Part shown: positions 43,256-54,367 of the stretch, piece after piece
How positions within the stretch are numbered: the first letter of the stretch is position 1
How the letters are laid out: each line of letters begins with the position of its first letter
From: Microvirga subterranea
GTDB lineage: Bacteria > Pseudomonadota > Alphaproteobacteria > Rhizobiales > Beijerinckiaceae
Length of the DNA: 64,000 bases
Direction of reading: 5' to 3'
Assembly (NCBI RefSeq): GCF_003350535.1
Contig: NZ_QQBB01000004.1
Coordinates: forward strand, 105,284 to 169,283
The notes under the pieces: generated by a model
The model's database searches: none
What the model was told of the DNA's origin: nothing
What the model saw: only the letters and a program-made list of their open reading frames with translations
Program-made: the position numbers and the translations under genes

Positions 43256-45103
43256 TCAGTTTGCCGCAGTTTCGTCGGCTCCCAGGAAGCCCCCGGACTG
43301 GCGCCGCCAGAGCCGCGCATAGAGCCCGCCTCGGGCGAGGAGTTCCCTGTGGCTCCCCTCCTCGACGATGCGCCCGCGGTCGATGACCACGAGGCGGTCG
43401 AGGGCCGCGATCGTCGACAGCCGGTGGGCGATGGCGATCACGGTCTTGCCCTCCATGAGGGTCGAGAGCGATTCCTGGATTGCGCCCTCCACCTCCGAGT
43501 CCAAGGCCGAGGTCGCCTCGTCCAGGACGAGGATCGGGGCGTCCTTCAGGATCACCCGGGCGATGGCGATGCGCTGCCGCTGGCCGCCGGAGAGCTTCAC
43601 GCCCCGCTCGCCCACATGAGCGTCGTAGCCCCGCCGGCCCCGGTGGTCCTCGAGCTGCATGATGAAGTCATGAGCATGGGCGAGCCTCGCGGCCTGCTCG
43701 ACCTCCCGCTGCCGCGCCCCGGGGCGGCCATAGAGAATGTTGTCCCGGATCGACCGGTGCAGGAGGGACGTGTCCTGCGTCACCATGGCGATGGAGGCGC
43801 GCAGGGAATCCTGGCTGACCCCGGCGATGTCCTGCCCGTCGATGAGGATCCGGCCGCTCTCCAGGTCGTGAAGGCGCAGCAGGAGGGACGTGATCGTGGT
43901 CTTGCCGGCCCCGCTCGTGCCCACGAGCCCGACCTTCTCGCCGGCCCGGATCGTCAGGTCGAGGCCCTCAATGATGCCCTCCTCGCGGCCGTAGTGGAAG
44001 GAGACGTTCTCGAAACGCACCTCTCCTTGCGTCACTTCGAGCCCGGGAGCGGAGGGAGCATCCACCAGGCCGTGGGGCCGCGCGATCGTCTCCATGCTCT
44101 CCTGGACCACGCCGATGTTCTCGAACACGTCCCTGACCGTGTGCATGACCCAGCCGGACATGGCCAGGATCCGCATCACGAGAGACAAGCCGGTCGCCGT
44201 CTCGCCTGTCGTCATCAGCCCCTGCCGCCAGAGGACGATCGACAACCCGCCGGTCGCCACGAGGAGCGCGCTGTTCATGAAGGCCAGGAGCCCGCCGACG
44301 CCCGTGTTGAGCCGCATGGAATCGAGAAAGGCGTGCGTGTTGGCCGCCAGGGACTCGCTCACGGCAGAGCGCTCCTCCGCCGCCCGGGCGAAGAGCTTGA
44401 CCGTGAGGATGTTGGTGTAGCTGTCGACCACGCGGCCCACCAGGGCCGAGCGCGTGTCGGCCACCTTCAGGGACCGCTCCTTGGCGCGAGGGACGAAGAA
44501 ATAGAGCAGAACCACATAGCATGCGATCCACAGGCCCATTGGCAGCGCGAGCCAGGGACTGACGCTCGAGAACACCCCGAGGGCCGTGAAGGCGAAGATC
44601 GCGACGTAAAGGAGCGTGTCGAGAAGCGTGACCGCGATGCTGCGGATGGCCCCGCCCGCCTGCATGATCCGGTTGGCGAGCCGCCCAGCGAAATCGGCCT
44701 GGAAATAGCTCACCGAATGGCCGAGCGTGTAGACGTGCGTCCGCCAGCGGATCATGTTCGTGCTCTGCGGCACGATGAGCTGGTTCGACACCAGTCCATG
44801 CAGGAAATGCAGAATCGGCCGCACGAACAGCACCAAGGCGCCGACCAGCAGCAGGGCATTCCCATGCTCGGCCCAGATCCGGTCCGGAGCCGACCGGGTG
44901 AGGAGATCGACGATCCATCCGATCAGGATGTAGAGCGAGGCCTCGAAGAGCCCGACCACAAGCGCAATGACGAAGAGCAGCAGGAACCAGTGCCGGATCG
45001 GCCTGAGATAGTACCAGGCGAAGCCGCTGACGGACTTGGGAGGGGTCTGGGTCTCGTCGAACGGGGCGAACGGATCGATCTGCTTTTCAAACCAGCCAAA
45101 CAT
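43256..45103 (-). CDS. ABC transporter, fused permease/ATPase (exporter type)
   Basis: A 615-aa half-transporter. Six membrane helices (about 30-340) precede an ATPase domain with Walker A GTSGAGKTT, signature VKLSGGQRQR and Walker B ILVLDEATSALD. This layout is typical of MsbA/multidrug-type exporters that work as homodimers. The substrate is unknown. I start at MFGWFEKQIDPF (45103); the upstream open frame overlaps the divergent trmL and is not supported. Confidence 0.93.
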   Translation of the reverse strand: MFGWFEKQIDPFAPFDETQTPPKSVSGFAWYYLRPIRHWFLLLFVIALVVGLFEASLYILIGWIVDLLTRSAPDRIWAEHGNALLLVGALVLFVRPILHFLHGLVSNQLIVPQSTNMIRWRTHVYTLGHSVSYFQADFAGRLANRIMQAGGAIRSIAVTLLDTLLYVAIFAFTALGVFSSVSPWLALPMGLWIACYVVLLYFFVPRAKERSLKVADTRSALVGRVVDSYTNILTVKLFARAAEERSAVSESLAANTHAFLDSMRLNTGVGGLLAFMNSALLVATGGLSIVLWRQGLMTTGETATGLSLVMRILAMSGWVMHTVRDVFENIGVVQESMETIARPHGLVDAPSAPGLEVTQGEVRFENVSFHYGREEGIIEGLDLTIRAGEKVGLVGTSGAGKTTITSLLLRLHDLESGRILIDGQDIAGVSQDSLRASIAMVTQDTSLLHRSIRDNILYGRPGARQREVEQAARLAHAHDFIMQLEDHRGRRGYDAHVGERGVKLSGGQRQRIAIARVILKDAPILVLDEATSALDSEVEGAIQESLSTLMEGKTVIAIAHRLSTIAALDRLVVIDRGRIVEEGSHRELLARGGLYARLWRRQSGGFLGADETAAN

Positions 45104-45181
45104 CCCTGTCCCCAGTTCCTCATCCGACGGCTGGCGAAGCCCCGACTTGACGTCGGGGCCTCCTGCCCCGATGACGCATCT

Positions 45182-45670
45182 ATGCCCCGTCTCGCCATCT
45201 ACCAGCCCGATATCGCGCAGAACACCGGCACCATGCTGCGCCTCGCGGCCTGCCTCGGCGTCCCGGTCGAGATCATCGAGCCTGCGGGCTTCGACGTCTC
45301 GGACCGGAACCTGCGCCGCTCGGGCATGGACTATCTGGAGCGGGCGGCCGTCACCCGCCACGTCTCCTGGCGGACTTTTGAAGACTGGCGCCGGACCGGC
45401 GGCGGGCGGCTGATCCTCGCCACCACGAAGGGCGCCGTGCCCTATACGGCCTTCGGGTTCGCACCGGACGACATCATCCTGGTCGGGCGGGAATCGGCCG
45501 GCGTGCCCGACGAGGTCCACGAGGCGGCCGATGCCCGGGTCGTGATCCCGATGCGGCCAGGCCTGCGTTCCCTCAACGTCGCCGTCACGGCGGCCATGAT
45601 CCTCGGCGAAGCCCTGCGGCAGACCGGGACGTTTCCCCTTCCAGCCCCCTTGGAGCCTGATCACCCATGA
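45182..45670 (+). CDS. trmL: tRNA (cytidine(34)-2'-O)-methyltransferase
   Basis: A 162-aa SPOUT methyltransferase that modifies the wobble base of certain Leu tRNAs. Motifs: [20 protein letters not shown] near the start, [10 protein letters not shown] and [19 protein letters not shown], which form the trefoil-knot SAM site. The length is normal. The start at 45182 is followed downstream by an ATGA overlap with hemF. Confidence 0.95.
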   Translation: MPRLAIYQPDIAQNTGTMLRLAACLGVPVEIIEPAGFDVSDRNLRRSGMDYLERAAVTRHVSWRTFEDWRRTGGGRLILATTKGAVPYTAFGFAPDDIILVGRESAGVPDEVHEAADARVVIPMRPGLRSLNVAVTAAMILGEALRQTGTFPLPAPLEPDHP

Positions 45671-46557
45671 CCGACACCGCCGCCGTCGCGCGCCTTCAAA
45701 GCGAGGCCCCCGCCTGGTTCGCTACCCTCAGGGACCGGATCTGCTCCGCCTTCGAGGCCATCGAGGACGAGGTGACGGCCCCGCTCCCGCCCGAGGCTTC
45801 CGAGGCCGGCCGCTTCGAGCGTAAGCCCTGGGAGCGCAAGGATCACAACGGCAATCCCGGCGGCGGGGGCGTCATGTCGATGATGCGCGGCCGGGTGTTC
45901 GAGAAGGTGGGCGTGCACGTCTCCACAGTCCATGGGGAGTTCGCGCCTGAATTTCGCGGCCAGATCCCCGGCTCCGACCAGGATCCGCGCTTCTGGGCGG
46001 CCGGCATCTCCCTGATCGCCCATCCCTGGAACCCGAACGTGCCGACCGTGCACATGAACACCCGCTTCGTGGTGACGACCAAGCCCTGGTTCGGCGGCGG
46101 AGCGGACCTCACCCCCGTGCTCGACCGGCGCCGGACCCAGGAGGACCCCGACACGGTCGCGTTCCACGAGGCCCTGCGGCATGCCTGCGACCGGCCCTCC
46201 GTGGACTATGCCAGGTACAAGGCCTGGTGCGACGAGTACTTCCACCTCAAGCACCGCAACGAGCCCCGCGGCATCGGCGGCATCTTCTACGACTATCACT
46301 GGACCGGCGACCCGGAGGCGGATTTCGCCTTCACACGCGACGTGGGCGAGGCATTCCTGAGAATCTATCCCGAGATCGTCCGCCGCAACGTCCGAACCGA
46401 ATGGACGGTGGCCGACCGGATCGAGCAGCAGGTGCGGCGCGGGCGCTACGTGGAGTTCAACCTCCTCTACGACCGCGGCACGATCTTCGGGCTGAGGACC
46501 GGCGGCAACATCGAGTCGATCCTCTCGTCCATGCCGCCCACGGTGCGCTGGCCCTAG
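45667..46557 (+). CDS. hemF: Oxygen-dependent coproporphyrinogen III oxidase
   Basis: A 296-aa haem-synthesis enzyme converting coproporphyrinogen III to protoporphyrinogen IX with oxygen. Motifs include [34 protein letters not shown] and [16 protein letters not shown], then [10 protein letters not shown]. The length is normal. It is coupled to trmL by a 4-bp overlap. Confidence 0.96.
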   Translation: MTDTAAVARLQSEAPAWFATLRDRICSAFEAIEDEVTAPLPPEASEAGRFERKPWERKDHNGNPGGGGVMSMMRGRVFEKVGVHVSTVHGEFAPEFRGQIPGSDQDPRFWAAGISLIAHPWNPNVPTVHMNTRFVVTTKPWFGGGADLTPVLDRRRTQEDPDTVAFHEALRHACDRPSVDYARYKAWCDEYFHLKHRNEPRGIGGIFYDYHWTGDPEADFAFTRDVGEAFLRIYPEIVRRNVRTEWTVADRIEQQVRRGRYVEFNLLYDRGTIFGLRTGGNIESILSSMPPTVRWP

Positions 46558-46617
46558 GGGCATTGTTCGGCGAAGTGGTTCCGGTTCGCCGTTAAGAAAT
46601 GCGGCATGACAAAGGAG

Positions 46618-46649
46618 AGAGCTGATTCCATGCAAGTGGAAACAGCTCT
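46618..46649. repeat. Palindromic element between hemF and cca
   Basis: AGAGCTG (46618-46624) pairs with CAGCTCT (46643-46649), and CCA/TGG inside extend it. It overlaps the cca stop codon. The form resembles dispersed intergenic palindromes of this group and could end transcription from both sides. Confidence 0.45.
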
Positions 46650-47901
46650 AAGCCCTCGCCTGCTCGAGGACGCGGCGCAGCAGGTCCTGCGCATAGCGCC
46701 CGTCGGTCGGGCAGCCTTCGGCCAGCCAGGCCTGCCGGGCGAGCCCCATCAGCTCGCCCACCCGGGGTCCCTTGGGAATGCCGCCTTGGACGATATCCGC
46801 GCCACGCAGGGGAAAGGCCGGGACCTCCTCCTGACCGCTTCGGAACCTCGCAAGAGCCTCCTGCCCTTCAGGCAGGAGAACCGGGAGCGGCTCGCCCGCG
46901 GTTGCGGCCAGAACCACGCCGAGCGCCTCGACCTCGTGCTCGGCCGCGAGGCGGCGGATGGCGAGCGCGTCGAGCGGCAGCAGCCGCGTCTTCACGATCG
47001 CGAGAAGCCGGGCATAGGCGGCGAGCCTGCGGTGCTCGTCGTTGGAGAGCCTCAGCCGCTCCCGCAGGCGGTCCGCATCCTCCTCGACCAGGACTGCAAG
47101 CGACGCGAGGCGCCAGATCGGCACGGGAGTCTCCCGATCAGCAGCCACCACCCGGCCGAAGCGCCCGAGTTCGGCCACGCCGTCCAGGATCCAGGTCAGG
47201 AACCCGTGTTCCGCAAGGATGTGGATCGTGTCCTCGGCCCGCTGCGCGACCACGAGCTTCATGAGTTCGTGCCTGATCCGCTCCCGCGAGAGGATCGACA
47301 GCCCCCGCCTCTCGGATCCCGCTGCGGCAAGACCTTCGGGGTCGGGATCCCCTTCCGCGTACTCCGCATAAAACCGGAAGAACCGCAGGATCCTCAAGTA
47401 ATCCTCGCGAATGCGCTTATGCGCGTCGCCGATGAAGCGGACGCGCCGCGCCGCGAGATCGGTGACGCCGCCGGTATAGTCATGGAGGTGGCCGTTCAGC
47501 GCGACCGACAGGGCGTTGATGGTAAAGTCGCGCCTCTTAGCATCGGCGTCGAAGTGACGGCCGAAGCGCACAACCGCGTAGCGCCCGTCCGTCTCCACAT
47601 CCTCGCGCAGGCTCGTGACCTCGAAGGGCTCGCCGTCGACGATCACCGTGATCGTGCCGTGGTCGATCCCCGTGGGGACCGCCTTGAAGCCTGCCTCCTC
47701 CGCAAGGCGCAGGATCGCATCGGGAACGGCCGTCGAGGCGCAGTCCACCTCCGTGACGGGCCGGCCCAGGAGCGCGTTGCGCACGGCGCCGCCCACGATG
47801 CGCGTCTCCTCCCCGTCGCGATTAAACGCGATGAGCAGCCGGCGCAGCGGACCGCGCTGGAGGAGGCCCGCAAGGGCCTCTCGGTCGAGGGATTGGATCA
47901 C
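46648..47901 (-). CDS. cca: CCA tRNA nucleotidyltransferase
   Basis: A 417-aa class II nucleotidyltransferase that builds or repairs the 3' CCA of tRNAs. It has the GGAVRNALLG loop (G37, G38), catalytic segment TEVDCAS (E51, D53), and the RRDFTINAL and EDYLRILRFFRF motifs. The first catalytic acid is Glu instead of the more usual Asp (DxD). It is downstream of DUF6111, NUDIX and DUF1285 genes, linked by 4-bp overlaps, so the four form one operon. Confidence 0.93.
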   Translation of the reverse strand: MIQSLDREALAGLLQRGPLRRLLIAFNRDGEETRIVGGAVRNALLGRPVTEVDCASTAVPDAILRLAEEAGFKAVPTGIDHGTITVIVDGEPFEVTSLREDVETDGRYAVVRFGRHFDADAKRRDFTINALSVALNGHLHDYTGGVTDLAARRVRFIGDAHKRIREDYLRILRFFRFYAEYAEGDPDPEGLAAAGSERRGLSILSRERIRHELMKLVVAQRAEDTIHILAEHGFLTWILDGVAELGRFGRVVAADRETPVPIWRLASLAVLVEEDADRLRERLRLSNDEHRRLAAYARLLAIVKTRLLPLDALAIRRLAAEHEVEALGVVLAATAGEPLPVLLPEGQEALARFRSGQEEVPAFPLRGADIVQGGIPKGPRVGELMGLARQAWLAEGCPTDGRYAQDLLRRVLEQARA

Positions 47902-48155
47902 CTGAACTGCCCCGGAACCACGCGCCCGTTTTCCACGTGCGACGGAACGTAGGCCCCAGTCTGGCGGTCCGCAAGAAGACCCGCCGACACGAGGGAGATC
48001 ACCACGAAGGCCAGCCCGGCGATCACGAGCCAGACGGACTGGTTGCTCCAGTGCGACCAGAGAAGAGGATTGCGGCGGCGGATGAGGAGGTAGAGGGCGA
48101 AGGCGACGAAGGGCAGGAGAAAGAGGACCAACTCCTGAAGGATTGCCCGTGTCAT
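47898..48155 (-). CDS. DUF6111 family small membrane protein
   Basis: An 85-aa protein with two hydrophobic segments (about 5-25 and 42-64) and a basic loop between them (LIRRRNPLLW). It is of unknown function. It matches the small-membrane-protein family seen next to cca in Rhizobiales. It overlaps both neighbours by 4 bp. Confidence 0.8.
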   Translation of the reverse strand: MTRAILQELVLFLLPFVAFALYLLIRRRNPLLWSHWSNQSVWLVIAGLAFVVISLVSAGLLADRQTGAYVPSHVENGRVVPGQFR

Positions 48156-48790
48156 TTACTATAGAGCCTCTCGTACAGATTGCGGATGATGCCGGCCGTC
48201 ACACCCCAGATGTAGCGTCCCTCGTAGGGAATTGCATAGTAGCGCCGCTGCCGGCCCTGCCACTCGCGGGAATGAAGCTCGTGATGGGCCGGATTCATCA
48301 GAAAGCCGAGCGGCACCTCGAAGGCGTCGGCCACCTCGTGCGGATTGAGGCTGAGGCTGTAGGACGGGTCGACCCGGGCCACGAGAGGCATGACCAGATA
48401 ATTGGTTGTGGACAGATAGGCATCGAGAAAGCCGAGCGGGCTGATGAACCGGCCGTCGAGGCCGATCTCCTCCTCGGCCTCCCGGTAGGCTGCCGCCTCA
48501 ACGGAGGCATCGGTCGGATCGACCCGGCCGCCCGGAAAGGCGATCTGGCCCGAATGCTGGCGCAGATGGGCCGATCGTTCCGTGAAGAGCAGGGTCGGCT
48601 CCGCGCGCATGACGACCGGGACCAGAACCGCAGCCGTCTTCGGATCGAGGGGCCGGACCAACGGCACGTCGTCGAGGCTGTGATCTCCCCGCGGATTGGC
48701 AAGCGCGTCCGTGCGATCGGGAGGCTCGCGCCGCAGCCGTTCGGCCGCGAGAGCCAGGAACTCGGACGCATCGGGTCGGATGACGGTCAT
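48152..48790 (-). CDS. NUDIX hydrolase, CoA pyrophosphatase-like
   Basis: A 212-aa NUDIX protein. The NUDIX box is GRVDPTDASVEAAAYREAEEEIG (in parts: GRVDPTDAS, then YREAEEEIG), and the upstream LFTERSAHLRQHSGQIAFPGG segment is characteristic of the NudL/YeaB-type CoA pyrophosphatase. It probably splits coenzyme A or related dinucleotides. It sits in the cca operon with 4-bp overlaps on both sides. Confidence 0.9.
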   Translation of the reverse strand: MTVIRPDASEFLALAAERLRREPPDRTDALANPRGDHSLDDVPLVRPLDPKTAAVLVPVVMRAEPTLLFTERSAHLRQHSGQIAFPGGRVDPTDASVEAAAYREAEEEIGLDGRFISPLGFLDAYLSTTNYLVMPLVARVDPSYSLSLNPHEVADAFEVPLGFLMNPAHHELHSREWQGRQRRYYAIPYEGRYIWGVTAGIIRNLYERLYSK

Positions 48791-49386
48791 GAGAGGTCGC
48801 CGAGGGCCGAAACAGGCGCGATGGGAAAGAAGGCCCCGTCGACCGAGACGCCGAACCGGGTCTCACCGTCCTCGTCGCGCTCCTCGCCGAGCGCCACCAG
48901 ATCCAGTGCAAGCGCCCGGGTCAGCCGGGCCCAAAGACCGCCTCTCACCAGCACGTAGGGCCGCACCCCGTCCTGCGCATCGCGCTCGAAGCGCAGCGGG
49001 TGGCCGGCGTCGACCTGGACCACATCGTCCACGTTGGTGCGGAAGGCGATCTGCCGCCCGTCCCCCTCCCCTTCGACGGCCATCTCGACGGCCAGGAACG
49101 GTACGTCCTCGACCGTGATGCCCACCCGCTCCACCGGCGTGACGAGGACGTAGCGCTCGGGGTCCTTGCGCAGAACGGTCGAAAACAACCGCACCAGGGC
49201 CGGGCGGTTGATGGGCGTGCCCATGTAATGCCACGTTCCGTCGGCAGCGATGCGCATGTCGATCTCGCCGCAATAGGCCGGGTTCCAGCGCTCGACCGGA
49301 GGCGGTCCCTTGCGGCTGGCATCCGGGCCGAGCGCCTCGACAAGCCGGCTCAAGGCGCTTCCTGGGGCTGGGGCGGGCTCGATCAT
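48787..49386 (-). CDS. DUF1285 domain-containing protein
   Basis: A 199-aa cytoplasmic protein of the DUF1285 family, unknown in function. It has the typical start of the family: PAYCGEIDMRIAADGTWHYMGTPI, split by conserved Gly and Trp. It is the first gene of the cca operon and is divergent from moxR, an order conserved in related genomes. Confidence 0.85.
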   Translation of the reverse strand: MIEPAPAPGSALSRLVEALGPDASRKGPPPVERWNPAYCGEIDMRIAADGTWHYMGTPINRPALVRLFSTVLRKDPERYVLVTPVERVGITVEDVPFLAVEMAVEGEGDGRQIAFRTNVDDVVQVDAGHPLRFERDAQDGVRPYVLVRGGLWARLTRALALDLVALGEERDEDGETRFGVSVDGAFFPIAPVSALGDLS

Positions 49387-49596
49387 GACGTGGGCGTGAA
49401 CAAGAACGTGAACAAGAAAATGTCTTTCGAGGATCGACGAACGGCCGGGATCGGCTACTTCCTAGAGCATAGTGTCATCAACTGCGCCGTCCAGTTCGCC
49501 CATCCCAAGCTGCGTCGGATCGACCCGCTTGCATAAGGATGTCGAGAAAAGGCAGATTAGCCAGGGGGGCGGATGCGAACGAGTGGAGAGAACCAC

Positions 49597-50613
<1,017 letters not shown>

Positions 50614-50623
50614 GATTTCCGTC

Positions 50624-51550
50624 ATGGCCCGTGTCCGGGTCCTCTCCGAAGAGGCACGCCTTCCTGGCCGCACCGAGACCGAGGCCGCGCTGACGCTGGC
50701 CCAGCGCATGCCGCGCCTCGTGCTCGAGGCCCGGCGTGTCGCCGCGAGCCTCTCTCACGGCATCCACGGCCGGCGGCGCGCCGGCGTGGGCGAGAGCTTC
50801 TGGCAGTTCCGGCCCTTCGTGGCCGGAGAGGCGGCGCAGCGCATCGACTGGCGCAGGTCAGGACGCGACGACCGCCTCTATGTGCGCGAGCGCGAGTGGG
50901 AGACGGCCCAGACCATCTGGTTCTGGATCGATCGCTCCGCCTCCATGGGCTACGTGTCGGATCTGGCCCAGGCCTCCAAGAGCGAGCGCGCCGTCGTGCT
51001 CGGGCTTGCCCTCGCGGACTGCTTCGTCGAGTCGGGAGAACGGGCCGGGATGCTCGGCCTCATGCCGCCGCGCGCCACACGGCGCATCGCCGAAGTGATG
51101 GCGGAAACCATGGTGGCCGATCGCAGCTCGCTCGAGGAGGATCTGCCGCCGCAGGCGCCGATCGCGCCGCTGCACGAGGCGATCCTGATCAGCGACTTCC
51201 TGTCCCCCGTGCGCGACATCTCGGCGGCCGTCGAAGCCATCTCCAGCCGGGGGGCGCGCGGCCATCTCGTGATGATCGTCGACCCCGTCGAGGAGACCTT
51301 CCCGTTCCAGGGCCAAGCCATGCTCCATGATCTGGAGGACGGGATTTCGCTACGGATCGGCGATGCCGTTTCTTGGGGCCGCGCGTACAAGGAGCGCATC
51401 GCGCAGCATCGGGGCGAGCTCGAGGACCTTGCCCGCCGCCGCGGCTGGTCGATGACCATTCACCGGACCGACAGGCCTGCCAGCGAAGCGGCCCTCCGCA
51501 TCATGACCCTCGTCACCGCATCGCGCGGCGCCAATCCCGGAGGTCGCTAG
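50624..51550 (+). CDS. DUF58 domain-containing protein
   Basis: A 308-aa protein. The N-terminal segment contains the DUF58 hallmark (VGESFWQFRPFVAGEAAQRIDWRRSGR, in parts: GESFWQFRPF and RIDWRRSGR), followed by a VWA-like fold with WFWIDRSASMG (metal-site DxSxS). It follows moxR by 10 bp, the usual partner, and precedes a large membrane protein. It is probably recruited by MoxR; the client is unknown. Confidence 0.92.
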   Translation: MARVRVLSEEARLPGRTETEAALTLAQRMPRLVLEARRVAASLSHGIHGRRRAGVGESFWQFRPFVAGEAAQRIDWRRSGRDDRLYVREREWETAQTIWFWIDRSASMGYVSDLAQASKSERAVVLGLALADCFVESGERAGMLGLMPPRATRRIAEVMAETMVADRSSLEEDLPPQAPIAPLHEAILISDFLSPVRDISAAVEAISSRGARGHLVMIVDPVEETFPFQGQAMLHDLEDGISLRIGDAVSWGRAYKERIAQHRGELEDLARRRGWSMTIHRTDRPASEAALRIMTLVTASRGANPGGR

Positions 51551-51553
51551 CGC

Positions 51554-54352
51554 ATGCTCGGTCTCCCCCTCACCTTCACGGTCCCGCTCGTTCTGACGGC
51601 GCTCGCGGCGCTGCCCGCGATCTGGCTCCTGCTGCGCATCACCCCGCCGCAGCCCAAGCGCGTGGACTTCCCGCCCCTCAAGATCCTCGCCGACCTGCGC
51701 CCCGAGCGCGAAACCCCGGCGCGCACGCCCTGGTGGCTCCTGCTGCTGCGCCTGCTGCTCGCGGCCTTCCTCATCCTCGCGGCGGCAGGCCCGATCTGGA
51801 ACCCGATGGCGGCGGACAGCAGCCGCGCGCCGCTCCTGCTCATCCTCGACAACGGCTTCGCCTCTGCGCACGACTGGCGCGAGCGCATGAGCCTCGCTTC
51901 CGAACGCATCGAAGCCGCGGGCCGCGAGGGCCGCGTCGTGGCGCTCGTGGCAGCCGCCGACGAGCCTGCGGCCGTCGAGCCGACGAATCCGGGCGCGGCC
52001 ATGGAGCGCCTACGCTCCATCAAGCCGCAGCCGCATCTGCCCGATAGGCAGTCTCATCTCGACTCCATCCGCCGATATCTCGAGGCGACGCCCGATGCCG
52101 ACATCGTGTGGATCAGCGACGGGGTCGCAGGCGTTGACGGACAAGGCTTCGTCGATGGCTTGGCGCAGATGTCGAACGGGCGGCGCATCACGGTCCTGAA
52201 GGCCGAGAGGGCGACCGCCCTCGCCCTAGCCGGCGTCGAGAACGCGGTCGGGCAGCTGAAGGTTCAGGTCGTCCGCCCCGAGGTGAACGGCCGCGATTCC
52301 GGCACCGTGCGGGCGCTCGATCTCAAGAACCTGCCCCTCGCGGATGCGCGCTTCACCTTCGACGCGAACGCGACCGAGACGACCGCGAGCTTCGATGTGC
52401 CGACCGAGATCCGCAACGCCATCGCGCGCATCGAGATCCTCGGCGAAGGCTCCGCCGGCGCCGTCAGCCTCGTCGACGAGCGCGGCAAGCGCCGCCGGGT
52501 CGGCCTTGTCTTTGGCGGCACGTCCGACCAGGCCCAGCCGCTTCTGTCGCCGCTCTACTACATCGAGCGTGCCCTCTCCCCCTATAGCGAGATCCGGCAG
52601 GGACGCGGGGCCGTGGCCGACGCGGTGACCCAGCTCATCGACGAGCAGGTCTCCGTTCTGGTGCTCGCGGATGTCGGCGGGCTCGATCGCGAGACCCTGG
52701 GCCGCGTCACGGCCTTCGTGGAGAACGGGGGCCTGCTCCTTCGCTTCGCCGGCTCGCGGCTGGCGGCCGGCAACGACGAGCTCGTGCCGGTGCGTCTGCG
52801 ACGTGGCGGACGCAACCTGGGGGGCACCCTGTCCTGGGATACGCCGAAGACCTTCGCGCCCTTCACGCGCGAGAGCCCGTTCTTCGGCCTGAACGTGCCC
52901 GAGGAGATCGGCGTCCGGCGCCAGATCCTCGCGGAGCCCGACGGCGACCTCGCCGGCAAGACCTGGGCATCGCTCTCCGACGGCACGCCGATCGTCACCG
53001 CGGACAAGCGGGGAGACGGGCTCATCGTGCTGTTCCACGTGACTGCGGACACGACGTGGTCGAACCTGCCTCTGTCGGGCCTCTTCGTCGACATGCTGCG
53101 CCGGATCGCGGCTCTCGCAGGCGCGCCGAACGAGGCGAATGCGGAAGCCCGCAATGCCGAGAACCAGACCGTCGCACCGCGCCTCACCCTCGACGGCTAC
53201 GGCATCTTCACGTCGCCCCCGCCGAACGCCCGCGCGGTCACCCGCAACTACGCGGAGCGCGCCACGGCCGAACATCCGCCAGGCTTCTACGGCCCCGTCG
53301 ATTCGAGCCTTGCGGTCAATGCGCTCGTTTCTGGAGACAGGCTCGCTCCCTTGAACTTTGCCCCGCTCAATGCCCGGATGGCCGGGCTCGTGGGAGCGCG
53401 CACCGTCGACCTGCGTGCGCCGCTCCTGACCATTGCGGTCGTCCTCCTCCTGATCGACACGCTCGCGTCGCTCTGGCTCGGCGGGCACCTGGCGAGCGTC
53501 TTCGGCCGCGCCCGCCGCGCGGGCGCAGGTGCAGCGATCGTTCTCGCGGCCATCCTGATCATGGACCCGGGCTCCGGCCTCCAGGCCCAGGAGCGCAAAC
53601 CTGCGGTCCCCAACAGCGACTCCGCCCTCGTGACCCGCCTCGCCTATGTCATCACGGGCGATTCCCAGATCGACGAGACCAGCCGGGCGGGCCTGGCGGG
53701 CCTCACCCAGGTTCTCGGTCAGCGCACGGCTCTCCAGCCAGGCGAGCCGATCGGCATCGATCCGGCTAGGGACGAGATCGCCTTCTATCCATTGATCTAC
53801 TGGCCGATCGTGGCGAGCAGGCCCATCCCGTCCGACGCGGCGATCCGGCGCCTCGATGCGTTCATGAAGGGGGGCGGCACGGTCATCTTCGACACCCGCG
53901 ACGCCTTCAGCACCCAGCCGGGCGGAGCGGTGAGCGCGGAAGCCCAGCAGCTGCGCCGCATGCTCGCGACCCTCGACATCCCGGAACTCGAGCCGGTGCC
54001 GGCAGATCACGTGCTGACGAAGACCTTCTACATCCTCGACAGATTCCCGGGCCGCTATGCCACGGGCCAGACCTGGGTCGAGGCGCTGCCGCCCCAATCG
54101 CAGGAGGAAGGCAACCGTCCGGCGCGCTCCGGCGACGGCGTGTCGCCGATCATCATCACGTCCAACGATCTCGCGGCCGCCTGGGCGGTCGGGCCGCGCG
54201 GAGAAGCTCTCTTCCCTGTGGTCGGCAGCGACACACGGCAGCGGGAGATGGCCTATCGCGGCGGCGTCAACATCGTCATGTACGCGCTGACGGGCAACTA
54301 CAAGGCCGACCAGGTCCACGTGCCGGCGCTCCTCGAGCGGCTGGGGCAGTAG
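51554..54352 (+). CDS. Large membrane protein, BatA N-terminus and DUF4159
   Basis: A 932-aa protein. The N-terminal 100 residues have two membrane segments and the BatA/aerotolerance signature (LTALAALPAIWLLLRITPPQPKRVDFP in part). A VWA-like region follows, with a further membrane segment pair near 620-680. The C-terminal DUF4159 domain is at about 700-932 (AFYPLIYWPIVAS, then FMKGGGTVIFDTRD). It is membrane-anchored. It belongs to the MoxR-DUF58 cluster, resembling Bat-type stress systems. Function is unknown. Spacing to DUF58 is 3 bp. Confidence 0.85.
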   Translation: MLGLPLTFTVPLVLTALAALPAIWLLLRITPPQPKRVDFPPLKILADLRPERETPARTPWWLLLLRLLLAAFLILAAAGPIWNPMAADSSRAPLLLILDNGFASAHDWRERMSLASERIEAAGREGRVVALVAAADEPAAVEPTNPGAAMERLRSIKPQPHLPDRQSHLDSIRRYLEATPDADIVWISDGVAGVDGQGFVDGLAQMSNGRRITVLKAERATALALAGVENAVGQLKVQVVRPEVNGRDSGTVRALDLKNLPLADARFTFDANATETTASFDVPTEIRNAIARIEILGEGSAGAVSLVDERGKRRRVGLVFGGTSDQAQPLLSPLYYIERALSPYSEIRQGRGAVADAVTQLIDEQVSVLVLADVGGLDRETLGRVTAFVENGGLLLRFAGSRLAAGNDELVPVRLRRGGRNLGGTLSWDTPKTFAPFTRESPFFGLNVPEEIGVRRQILAEPDGDLAGKTWASLSDGTPIVTADKRGDGLIVLFHVTADTTWSNLPLSGLFVDMLRRIAALAGAPNEANAEARNAENQTVAPRLTLDGYGIFTSPPPNARAVTRNYAERATAEHPPGFYGPVDSSLAVNALVSGDRLAPLNFAPLNARMAGLVGARTVDLRAPLLTIAVVLLLIDTLASLWLGGHLASVFGRARRAGAGAAIVLAAILIMDPGSGLQAQERKPAVPNSDSALVTRLAYVITGDSQIDETSRAGLAGLTQVLGQRTALQPGEPIGIDPARDEIAFYPLIYWPIVASRPIPSDAAIRRLDAFMKGGGTVIFDTRDAFSTQPGGAVSAEAQQLRRMLATLDIPELEPVPADHVLTKTFYILDRFPGRYATGQTWVEALPPQSQEEGNRPARSGDGVSPIIITSNDLAAAWAVGPRGEALFPVVGSDTRQREMAYRGGVNIVMYALTGNYKADQVHVPALLERLGQ

Positions 54353-54367
54353 CCCGAGGAGATATCC

